Assembly: GCF_009738225.1 (NCBI RefSeq)
Contig: NZ_CP018187.1
Span: forward strand, 1,622,501-1,686,500
Direction: 5' to 3'
DNA from: Streptococcus salivarius
Lineage (GTDB): Bacteria; Bacillota; Bacilli; Lactobacillales; Streptococcaceae
Length of the DNA: 64,000 bases
The notes below the pieces were generated by a model. That model was not told where the DNA came from, did not search any database, and saw nothing but the letters and a program-made list of their open reading frames with translations. The position numbers and the translations under genes were made by a program. Positions 7,401 to 13,832 of this stretch are shown here, in pieces. The stretch's first letter is position 1. Each line of letters begins with the position of its first letter.

Positions 7401-10341
7401 CAGCTTGAGACTTATCTGCGATGTAGCCTGGAACCACTGGAACTGGCACACTGCCGTATCTATGACTTGACACATCCCAAGTGCTCACACCTGAAACCAT
7501 ATCCTTTGTCCCAGTAAAAACAAAATCATTTTGAACCTTAGTAGTTGGTGTATTTTCACCTGCACCAACAAAGGTAACCGTCTGACTGGTGCCCTGACTC
7601 AAAGACTCTTTCTTAGAAACTAATATAATCTTAGTATCATCTGTCGCATCTGGTGGAAGGACTTGAAGACTACTTGAGTTAAGACCCAAGATATTTTGTC
7701 CAGGCTTAATCTCATAACCTGCTGGTAGCGTTGGTAGAGTGGTTGACTCTACCTTAGTCGGATCTGAAGCGTTGGTATACGGAACAGCGTTTGTGCCAAC
7801 GATTTGATTCCCCGTTTCGTCCACAAGAATGATTCTTCCCACCGGTGTGTAGCTGACAGTCTCTTCCGCGTTAGGTGTCGCTACAGTAACTTCTAGTTGA
7901 CCAGCTTGAGACTTATTTGCGATGTAGCCTGAAACCACTGGAACTGACACACTGCCGTATGTATGCGAGCTTGTTTTCCAAGTAATAGCGTTTGTTGTTA
8001 AATCTTTCTTACCTGTGAAAACATAATCATCTTTAATATTAGTAGCTGGCGTCTTTTCTCCTGCACCTTCAAAAACAACCGTTTGCTTGGTTGATTTCGT
8101 TACGTCAGAAGTAAGTGGTACATAAACAATTGGTGTATCTTTTGAGATACGATCTGGATCACTTTCATCATTGGGTTCAATTGTTTTGTCAACAATATTA
8201 TAGCCCCATGCATGAGGTTGTAATTCTCTAATCTTATATCCTGCAGGAGCATCTGGAATAGCAGTTTCTACAGCCTCTCTTGGATTGTACGGATTGTTCT
8301 CATAAGTTACTGAATTTGAGTTAGGAATGACGTTAAAGTTCTCATCTACTTGAATAATTTTTCCCAACGGTTTGTATATAACCTTATCTGTCACCTCTGG
8401 TTCATCAAGAGTAACTGTCTTAAATCCAGCTTCCGCCTTATCCGCATAGTAACCTGTCACCACTGGAACTGGCACACTGTCGTATGTATGCGAGCTTGTT
8501 TTCCAAGTAATAGCGTTTGTTGTTAAATCTTTCTTACCTGTGAAAACATAATCATCTTTAATATTAGTAGCTGGCGTCTTTTCTCCTGCACCTTCAAAAA
8601 CAACCGTTTGCTTGGTTGATTTCGTTACGACAGAAGTAAGTGGTACATAAACAATTGGTGTATCTTTTGAGATACGATCGGGATCACTTTCATCATTGGG
8701 TTCAATTGTTTTGTCAACAATATTATAGCCCCATGCATGAGGTTGTAATTCTCTAATCTTATATCCTGCGGGAGCAGCTGGAATAGCAGTTTCTATAGCC
8801 TCTCTTGGATTGTACGGATTGTTCTCATAAGTTACTGAATTTGAGTTAGGAATGACGTTAAAGTTCTCATCTACTTGAATAATTTTTCCCAACGGTTTGT
8901 ATATAACCTTATCTGTCACCTCTGGTTCATCAAGAGTAACTGTCTTAAATCCAGCTTCCGCCTTATCCGCATAGTAGCCTGTCACCACTGGAACTGGTAC
9001 ACTGCCGTATGTATGCGAGCTTGTTTTCCAAGTAATAGCGTTTGTTGTTAAATCTTTCTTACCTGTGAAAACATAATCATCTTTAATATTAGTAGCTGGC
9101 GTCTTTTCTCCTGCACCTTCAAAAACAACCGTTTGCTTGGTTGATTTCGTTACGACAGAAGTAAGTGGTACATAAACAATTGGTGTATCTTTTGAGATAC
9201 GATCGGGATCACTTTCATCATTGGGTTCAATTGTTTTGTCAACAATATTATAGCCCCATGCATGAGGTTGTAATTCTCTAATCTTATATCCTGCGGGAGC
9301 AGCTGGAATAGCAGTTTCTACAGCCTCTCTTGGATTGTACGGATTGTTCTCATAAGTTACTGAATTTGAGTTAGGAATAACGTTAAAGTTCTCATCTACT
9401 TGAATAATTTTTCCCAACGGTTTGTATATAACCTTATCTGTCACCTCTGGTTCATCAAGAGTAACTGTCTTAAATCCAGCTTCCGCCTTATCTGCATAGT
9501 AGCCTGTCACCACTGGAACTGGTACACTGCCGTATGTATGCGAGCTTGTTTTCCAAGTAATAGCGTTTGTTGTTAAATCTTTCTTACCTGTGAAAACATA
9601 ATCATCTTTAATATTAGTAGCTGGCGTCTTTTCTCCTGCACCTTCAAAAACAACTGTTTGCTTGGTTGATTTCGTTATATTTTCGTCTGGTGTAGCTAAA
9701 GTATTATTTTGATTGCTGGTTGGTATAGTGACCGTAGGTAAACTACTATTTATAGGAGTCCCGTTATTCGATTCAGAGGTATTTAATGATGACAGATTTC
9801 TTCCTCGACGTCCACTACGTCGTATGGGTACTTCAGCTGGGATTGCTTCTGATGATAGTATCTCTGTAGGACTCTCAACTGTTTCTACGGTTGCTAAAAC
9901 TCTCCCTCGACGGAGACTAAATCTTGATGTTTCAGATGTTACCGTATCTGATTTTAATCCTTCAGATAAATCACTTGTAGCTTGACTTTGATTTACTTGA
10001 GCCACATATGATTCTTCAGAACTAGCAAAAGACGTAGAATTTCTACTAGTGTTTGTTTCAGATGACGTGTCTTGTTGTATAGAAACTTTTTCATTCTGTA
10101 CAGTTACTACTTCTTCTACTGGTAACTTTTCTATAGCAGTTGGAACTTCTGATATAGTAGTATCCGATATTGCGGATTCAGCTGCTTCTACAGATTTCAC
10201 AACGTTATCATTACCTGTTATAACTTCATCAGCTTGTACAGCCTGTCCAGAAAAAAGAACAATTCCAAGTAAGACCGAACAAACGCCAATAGAATATTTT
10301 CTCAATGAATAACGTTGACGTTGATTAAAAAAATCTTTCAT
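4483..10341 (-). CDS. LPxTG-anchored mucus-binding protein with MucBP/Mub-B2 repeats
   Basis: A 1952-residue wall-anchored surface protein. Residues 1-38 are a YSIRK-type signal (SLRKYSIGVCSVLLG, cut near VQADE). Residues 40-215 are Ser/Thr-rich with two Arg clusters (SLRRGRV near 143, RRSGRRGR near 174). The central part is a tandem array: three nearly identical 175-residue repeats (QTVVFEGAGEKTP.. to ..IVYVPLTS), a hybrid unit, three 167-residue repeats (SQTVTFVGAG.. to ..IILVSKKE) and a further half unit. Each resembles the Mub B2-like domain of mucin-binding proteins. Near residue 1565 lies a canonical MucBP-type domain (ATITYIDQTTGTSL.. HYDTDTSVVQAW) followed by another B2-like domain. 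The C-terminus has LPQTGEE, a hydrophobic segment and RRKKED, the sortase A signal. An RBS (GGAG) precedes the start. Adhesion to mucus is inferred from family membership. It is flanked by its own promoter and terminator, so probably monocistronic. Confidence 0.92.
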   Translation of the reverse strand: MKDFFNQRQRYSLRKYSIGVCSVLLGIVLFSGQAVQADEVITGNDNVVKSVEAAESAISDTTISEVPTAIEKLPVEEVVTVQNEKVSIQQDTSSETNTSRNSTSFASSEESYVAQVNQSQATSDLSEGLKSDTVTSETSRFSLRRGRVLATVETVESPTEILSSEAIPAEVPIRRSGRRGRNLSSLNTSESNNGTPINSSLPTVTIPTSNQNNTLATPDENITKSTKQTVVFEGAGEKTPATNIKDDYVFTGKKDLTTNAITWKTSSHTYGSVPVPVVTGYYADKAEAGFKTVTLDEPEVTDKVIYKPLGKIIQVDENFNVIPNSNSVTYENNPYNPREAVETAIPAAPAGYKIRELQPHAWGYNIVDKTIEPNDESDPDRISKDTPIVYVPLTSVVTKSTKQTVVFEGAGEKTPATNIKDDYVFTGKKDLTTNAITWKTSSHTYGSVPVPVVTGYYADKAEAGFKTVTLDEPEVTDKVIYKPLGKIIQVDENFNVIPNSNSVTYENNPYNPREAIETAIPAAPAGYKIRELQPHAWGYNIVDKTIEPNDESDPDRISKDTPIVYVPLTSVVTKSTKQTVVFEGAGEKTPATNIKDDYVFTGKKDLTTNAITWKTSSHTYDSVPVPVVTGYYADKAEAGFKTVTLDEPEVTDKVIYKPLGKIIQVDENFNVIPNSNSVTYENNPYNPREAVETAIPDAPAGYKIRELQPHAWGYNIVDKTIEPNDESDPDRISKDTPIVYVPLTSDVTKSTKQTVVFEGAGEKTPATNIKDDYVFTGKKDLTTNAITWKTSSHTYGSVSVPVVSGYIANKSQAGQLEVTVATPNAEETVSYTPVGRIILVDETGNQIVGTNAVPYTNASDPTKVESTTLPTLPAGYEIKPGQNILGLNSSSLQVLPPDATDDTKIILVSKKESLSQGTSQTVTFVGAGENTPTTKVQNDFVFTGTKDMVSGVSTWDVSSHRYGSVPVPVVPGYIADKSQAGQLEVTVATPNAEETVSYTPVGRIILVDEAGNQIVGTDAVPYNNSLDPTKVESTTLPTLPTGYEIKPGQNISGLNSSNLQVLPPDATAETKIILVSKKESLSQGTSQTVTFVGAGENTPTTKVQNDFVFTGTKDMVSGVSTWDVSSHRYGSVPVPVVPGYIADKSQAGQLEVTVATPNAEELVSYTPVGRIILVSEAGNQIVGTDAVPYNNASDPTKVMSTTLPTLPAGYEIKSGQNISGFNSSNLQVLPSDATADTKIILVSKKESLSQGTSQTVTFVGAGKNTPATKVQNDFVFTGTKDMVSGVSIWDMSSHRYSSVPVPVVPGYIADKSQAGQLEVTVATPNVEELVSYTPVGRIILVDEAGNQIVGTDVVPYTNAPDPTKVESTTLPTLPAGYEIKPGQNIPGLNSSSFQVLPSDATADTKIILVSKKESLSQGTSQTVTFVGAGEKTPATKVQNDFVFTGTKDMVSGVSTWDVSNHTYGSVPVPVVPGYIANVGHAGSLQVTPEAPNAEELVTYKPLGKIIAVDTDGKEIQGVPTIQYQNDPENPTKAGKTLSPLISGYETDVLNITPSKPEEDTPVVYRKAIQEATITYIDQTTGTSLESDRVTGKSGEIIEYTTADKIAFYESRGYELLTDELPKQAHYDTDTSVVQAWRVTLKHRTVIVGSRNPHDGDVINPDDPLSPKYPSKYQWQKGVAATVHYVVSDGNAKAPSDKVQVAQWTRTVTYDMVTGQELSSTVWKANKATYDAVVTEVLEGYYADKASVSTKKVIQENLEETVIYKPLGSLLLKSKDLNFPEVSSVKYPNNLTDPTKSGLPVVPDIPGYKPYLQDPKYPSKFGKAIQPGSTIIPENSGEDTLIYYIAINQDKPKSPLNQTSKPSKSQQPEHPSIEKKPEVSSQPEEVKQVNEASRIVVKTASQAATTKVALYKKQVVLPQTGEETEQTVEVAGFSALIVALGLGIQGYRRKKED
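6103..7605 (-). repeat. Three tandem 501-bp coding repeats (type B) in the mucus-binding gene
   Basis: Landmarks at 7601, 7100, 6599 and 6098 are spaced exactly 501 bases, giving three complete 167-residue copies (7605-7105, 7104-6604, 6603-6103) and the head of a fourth. The unit before them (8103-7606) starts as a type A repeat and ends as a type B repeat, a visible recombination joint. B copies are more diverged from one another than A copies, so the A block looks younger. Confidence 0.88.
8104..9678 (-). repeat. Three tandem 525-bp coding repeats (type A) in the mucus-binding gene
   Basis: Identical landmark sequence recurs at 9661, 9136, 8611 and 8086, exactly 525 bases apart, which gives three complete 175-residue copies (9678-9154, 9153-8629, 8628-8104) plus the first third of a fourth. 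The copies differ at only a few residues (G/D before SVPVPVV, A/D in IPAAPAG, V/I in REAVETA). Such near identity allows repeat number to change by recombination. Confidence 0.9.
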
Positions 10342-10413
10342 AAAGTCTCCATAAAAAATTATAATATTTGGGTTATTGCTTTAATTTTATTTTATTATGA
10401 TGATGCACTTTAA

Positions 10414-10442
10414 ATTCTAACATTCTGATAATTATACGTCAA
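10414..10442 (-). promoter_or_regulatory. Promoter of the mucus-binding protein gene, with CodY-like box in the spacer
   Basis: On the minus strand TTGACG (10437-10442) and TAGAAT (10414-10419) are 17 bases apart. The spacer contains AACATTCTGATAATT (plus, 10419-10433), which differs at one base from the element in the other adhesin promoter and matches the CodY consensus at 12 of 15 positions. The predicted 5' leader is about 65 nt. Confidence 0.65.
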
Positions 10443-10634
10443 TATAAGTGTCAATAATTTTAATCTTCATTAAATGATTTGTTCTGCTTATTATAAGCCA
10501 ATAGAGTCTATTGAAATATTTTTAATAATCGGATAAACAAACTAAATAATCAACCTATTTTAAACTTAGCTATCATATAACAAGAATTTCACAAAAAAAC
10601 TAAAACAACAATTGCTATATCAGACCACACAAAA
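10443..10634. other. AT-rich intergenic region, nothing recognised
   Basis: Between the mucus-binding promoter and the terminator of the next gene I find no ORF with an RBS, no RNA gene and no repeat. Confidence 0.5.
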
Positions 10635-10659
10635 AACCCAAGCATCATAAACTTGGGTT
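10629..10659 (-). terminator. Rho-independent terminator of the 362-residue membrane-anchored protein gene
   Basis: Perfect 8-bp stem AACCCAAG (10635-10642) / CTTGGGTT (10652-10659) followed on the minus strand by TTTTTT. Confidence 0.85.
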
Positions 10660-10691
10660 CATAATCTTATTGGTTTCAGAGGTAAGTTCCT

Positions 10692-11780
10692 CTATTTTTT
10701 TCTGATATGCTTGTCATTCCAAGTCTGCAATTCTTGGTAGGACTTGACTTTCCCTTCTTCCTGAGTCGGTCTAAATGCCCTAACCGGTAACTCGTAGGCA
10801 TCCTGGCCTTCAGGTGCCATCCAATGGAGTAAGGTATTGAACCAGGCTTCATTGTTAATCTTGCTTGGAATGGTGTAGATCCTAGCATGTTTGGTCTTAA
10901 TCGCTTCATAAGCATCCTTATGCTCTTTGGCAAAGTTGGTACTATCCATATTGAGGCTTCTGTCTTTTTCAGAAATGTAATAAAGAGCAGGCAGACTCGC
11001 AATTGGTGTTTCTGTTGGATAATCTAGATCCTTACCATTAGTTGCACCTGGCCACATTTCAAGACCAAAAGGCTCTAAAGTCTTACGCATATCAACATTG
11101 GCGTAATCCAATTCCGAGTCCAAAGTATGCGAGTTAGCTGGAATATTCATTTCCTCAATCTTTTGCGTTTTGAGATTGAGGTATTTTTTATTAGAAGCAA
11201 AATCAGCTGATGACGCACCAAAAGGCATTTGTAAGTAAGCTTGCTCATTAAGCATGAAAAGCCTTAGACTTGCCTGATTTAAATAATCTTCATCTCCAGA
11301 TTTTTTAGCCAATTTCAAGAGGTCAATCTGTTTAGGTTTCTGATTTGGTTTTTCCGTGTCATACACATAGACGTTAAAGTAGTCATACTTATAAAGAGTT
11401 TCACCCTTGGCATTTTTCTTACCAGATTCACCCCCCTTGTACTCTTGAGTGACTAAGTATTGACCAGCTACCCCCACAATGTTAAACATGTTTCTATCAT
11501 GACCAGGATTTGGTGTCACGAGTAAAAATTCTTTATTATCTCCGAAGGTTTTCAGGGTGATTTTGAACAAGGGATCTTCTGCATTGCTACCGGAATAGAC
11601 AGTCGTACTCGATTTGCTGGATGCAGATGAACCTTTGGTAGCCTTACTGCTACTATTCACAGCAAAGAAGATAGCCGTCCCTGCGATTATAAAAAGCAAT
11701 GTCACTAAGAGACCTATAAAAACAATTCTTGTGGACTTATCCCCCTTAGGTGTTGGCTTCTTTACAAACTTATTTTCCAT
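10692..11780 (-). CDS. Unrecognised membrane-anchored extracellular protein
   Basis: I do not recognise a family for this 362-residue protein. Residues 1-17 are basic and cytoplasmic (MENKFVKKPTPKGDKSTR). Residues about 18-42 form one transmembrane helix (IVFIGLLVTLLFIIAGTAIF). A Ser/Lys-rich linker (about 43-65) leads to a 300-residue soluble domain expected outside the cell, with mixed beta-type sequence and no cysteine pairs or catalytic motif that I can name. GGAG lies a few bases before the ATG. An extended -10 (TGCTATACT) with a TTATCA -35 lies just upstream, and a strong terminator follows, so it is a single-gene transcript. It is oriented away from the divergent ABC-F gene. The function is unknown; a surface or envelope role is inferred only from topology. 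Confidence 0.75.
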   Translation of the reverse strand: MENKFVKKPTPKGDKSTRIVFIGLLVTLLFIIAGTAIFFAVNSSSKATKGSSASSKSSTTVYSGSNAEDPLFKITLKTFGDNKEFLLVTPNPGHDRNMFNIVGVAGQYLVTQEYKGGESGKKNAKGETLYKYDYFNVYVYDTEKPNQKPKQIDLLKLAKKSGDEDYLNQASLRLFMLNEQAYLQMPFGASSADFASNKKYLNLKTQKIEEMNIPANSHTLDSELDYANVDMRKTLEPFGLEMWPGATNGKDLDYPTETPIASLPALYYISEKDRSLNMDSTNFAKEHKDAYEAIKTKHARIYTIPSKINNEAWFNTLLHWMAPEGQDAYELPVRAFRPTQEEGKVKSYQELQTWNDKHIRKK

Positions 11781-11809
11781 AAATAATCTCCATTTTTAGT
11801 ATTGCTTTT

Positions 11810-11838
11810 AGTATAGCATAGGTGGAGACTATTGATAA
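11810..11838 (-). promoter_or_regulatory. Extended -10 promoter of the membrane-anchored unknown gene
   Basis: Minus-strand TATACT (11810-11815) preceded by TGC, with TTATCA (11833-11838) 17 bases upstream. Confidence 0.6.
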
Positions 11839-11880
11839 GGTAGATTGGCAGTCTAATAAGGTTGGATATTTTATTTTCAT

Positions 11881-11909
11881 TTGACAAAATCTCTCGGACA
11901 GCGTACAAT
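11881..11909 (+). promoter_or_regulatory. Promoter of the ABC-F gene
   Basis: Consensus TTGACA (11881-11886), 17-base spacer, TACAAT (11904-11909). Predicted start near 11916 gives an untranslated leader of about 300 nt before the ABC-F start codon. Confidence 0.8.
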
Positions 11910-11938
11910 CAAGGCAAGTAACATTCGGAGGTAAATGG

Positions 11939-12007
11939 AGACATGAACAACTAAGTCTATTCACAATAAACCTGCTTTATTTGATAGATTGTTTTCATGT
12001 CTTTTTT
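11939..12007 (+). promoter_or_regulatory. Attenuator hairpin 1 in the ABC-F leader, overlapping a tiny ORF
   Basis: AGACATGAACAA (11939-11950) pairs with TTGTTTTCATGTCT (11989-12002, two-base bulge) and is followed by six T, the form of an intrinsic terminator with a long loop. The 5' arm contains the start of a minimal ORF (ATG 11943, codons Met-Asn-Asn-stop) downstream of GGAGG (11927-11931). An alternative ORF Met-Glu-Thr-stop starts at 11935. A ribosome stalled there would open the stem. Confidence 0.5.
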
Positions 12008-12104
12008 GCGCTCTTTTTCTGTAGAAAATTTATTGGTGGTATCTGCGTTTTTTTGCATCCACACCATCACTATCTCCTAGAGGGCTTTTTAGCTAGATTC
12101 AAGA

Positions 12105-12136
12105 CGGTTCTATCTTATAAGGTAGGACTGTTTTTT
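12105..12136 (+). terminator. Second intrinsic terminator (attenuator) in the ABC-F leader
   Basis: CGGTTCTATCT (12105-12115) pairs through G-C, A-U and G-U pairs with AGGTAGGACTG (12120-12130), followed by TTTTTT. It lies 78 bases before the ABC-F start and after its promoter, so it must be bypassed for expression. Confidence 0.7.
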
Positions 12137-12214
12137 GACCTTTGATATTGTTTGAAGTAAGAACCATATTTTCCATGAAACACTATCAACAAGCACTCAG
12201 ACCTAGGAGGTCCT

Positions 12215-13738
12215 ATGATACAGATTCAACATCTAACTATTACCCATACCAAAGATTTGCGTGAACTCGTTCATGACTTAAATCTAACGATAGCTACTGG
12301 TGAAAAAGTCGCCATCATTGGGGAGGAAGGCAATGGAAAATCTAGTCTCCTTGCCCTTCTTGTCAATCCTAAAGCACATTTCGACCATCTTTCTTACGAG
12401 GGAACTATTAATAAACCAGATAGCCCTCAGGTCTATATTCCCCAACAGATTTCGGATGACTTACAATCCCTAACCCTTAACGACTACTTCTTTGCGGATA
12501 CTTATGACCTAGACTATGCTACCCTCTATCGTCTGGCTGATGAACTTCATTTTGATAGTGAGCGTTTTGCTAGCAGTCAGCTTATCTCCTCTCTGTCAGG
12601 TGGCGAGAAACTCAAAATTCAACTCATCCGAGAATTAGCCCGTCCCCACGACATCATTTTTCTTGATGAGCCCTCAAACGATATGGACTTGACTACTATG
12701 ACTTGGCTAAAAGATTTTATCAAACATTCTGATCAAACCATAATCTATATCTCACATGACGAGGACCTTCTAAGCCAGACGGCAGATACTATTATCCATC
12801 TGGAACTGCTTAAACGTCGTCGACAAGCCAGGACCAGTGTGGAGCACCTCGACTATGATAACTATAGCCAGCAACGCACTGATGCCTTCCAGCAACAGAT
12901 ACAGCAAGCGAAAACCGAGAAAAAAGCCTATGACAAAGCCATGGCCAAGCATCGCCGTATCAAACAAAATGTCCAAACTACCCTACGTAATACGCATGAT
13001 AGCACGCAAGGACGATTGGTTGCCAAAAAGATGAAAGCAGTCCTCTCGCAAGAAAAACGCTACGACCGCCTTGCCCAAGATATGACACAAATGCCTGATA
13101 AAGAAGACAGTATTGAACTATTCTTCTCTCATATCACTCCTCTACCTCAGGGAAAATATCTCTTAAATCTGGATAAAAAGCAGATAAACATCGCTCCTCA
13201 CCTGACCATTGACCATCTCAAACTTTCTTTGAAAGGGCAAGAAAAAATTGGTATTGTTGGAGATAACGGCTGTGGTAAATCCACTCTCTTACACTTTCTC
13301 TACCAAGAACTTAGCAAGAAGACAGACCTGACTATTGGCTACATGCCTCAACATTACAATACTATCTTGCAAAATGATTTGTCACCGATAGCGTTTTTAA
13401 GTAAGACAGGCGACAAGTCTGAACGAGAGGTTATAAGCTCCCATCTCGCCAACCTCAACTTTAGTCATGATGAAATGAGCCATGCCATTTCTGATTTATC
13501 TGGAGGACAGAAAGGAAAACTACTCCTGCTACACCTGGTCTTAGAAAGCCCTCAGCTCCTTATCTTAGATGAACCAACCAGAAATTTTTCACCCACCTCA
13601 CAACCCCAAGTTCGACAGCTCTTCGAGAACTATCCAGGTGCCATTCTGACAGTCTCACATGATGTCAACTACCTCAGACAAGTCTGCCAAAAGATTTATC
13701 GCCTGGACTCACACGGTTTAAAAGAAGTTGAGATTTAA
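12215..13738 (+). CDS. ABC-F family ATPase (ribosome-associated, possible antibiotic resistance factor)
   Basis: A 507-residue soluble protein with two fused ABC ATPase domains and no membrane segment, the ABC-F layout. Domain 1 has Walker A GEEGNGKSS, signature SGGEKLK and Walker B IIFLDEPSND. The charged linker (about 195-290, rich in K, R, Q) corresponds to the interdomain P-site tRNA interaction motif. Domain 2 has Walker A GDNGCGKST, signature LSGGQKGK and Walker B LLILDEPTRNFSP. The RNFSP variant in place of the usual NHLD is a feature I associate with the Lsa/Vml-like resistance branch, but I cannot place it by eye. The start is preceded by AGGAGG (12205-12210). Family members bind the ribosomal E site and some rescue drug-stalled ribosomes; the leader with two terminators supports induction by translation inhibitors. 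A housekeeping translation factor is the alternative. Confidence 0.85.
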   Translation: MIQIQHLTITHTKDLRELVHDLNLTIATGEKVAIIGEEGNGKSSLLALLVNPKAHFDHLSYEGTINKPDSPQVYIPQQISDDLQSLTLNDYFFADTYDLDYATLYRLADELHFDSERFASSQLISSLSGGEKLKIQLIRELARPHDIIFLDEPSNDMDLTTMTWLKDFIKHSDQTIIYISHDEDLLSQTADTIIHLELLKRRRQARTSVEHLDYDNYSQQRTDAFQQQIQQAKTEKKAYDKAMAKHRRIKQNVQTTLRNTHDSTQGRLVAKKMKAVLSQEKRYDRLAQDMTQMPDKEDSIELFFSHITPLPQGKYLLNLDKKQINIAPHLTIDHLKLSLKGQEKIGIVGDNGCGKSTLLHFLYQELSKKTDLTIGYMPQHYNTILQNDLSPIAFLSKTGDKSEREVISSHLANLNFSHDEMSHAISDLSGGQKGKLLLLHLVLESPQLLILDEPTRNFSPTSQPQVRQLFENYPGAILTVSHDVNYLRQVCQKIYRLDSHGLKEVEI

Positions 13739-13796
13739 GATATCAAATCTATCGTTTTTACAAGAAAAGTCTCAAAAGAATCATTTTCTTCAGATG

Positions 13797-13829
13797 CAAA
13801 AGAACTCAGGCAAAACCTGAGTTCTTTTA
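13797..13829. terminator. Bidirectional terminator between ABC-F and exporter genes
   Basis: Perfect stem AGAACTCAGG (13801-13810) / CCTGAGTTCT (13816-13825) flanked by A-run on the left and T-run on the right, so it can serve both the plus-strand ABC-F gene and the minus-strand exporter operon. Confidence 0.85.
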
Positions 13830-13832
13830 ATC

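Noticed and set aside
8104..9678. Regular repeats that could suggest a CRISPR or satellite array
   Set aside because: They are 525-bp in-frame coding repeats of a mucin-binding domain, with no short spacers and no cas genes.
11770..11964. Small minus-strand ORF between the unknown gene and ABC-F
   Set aside because: It overlaps both promoters, has no RBS and unlikely composition.
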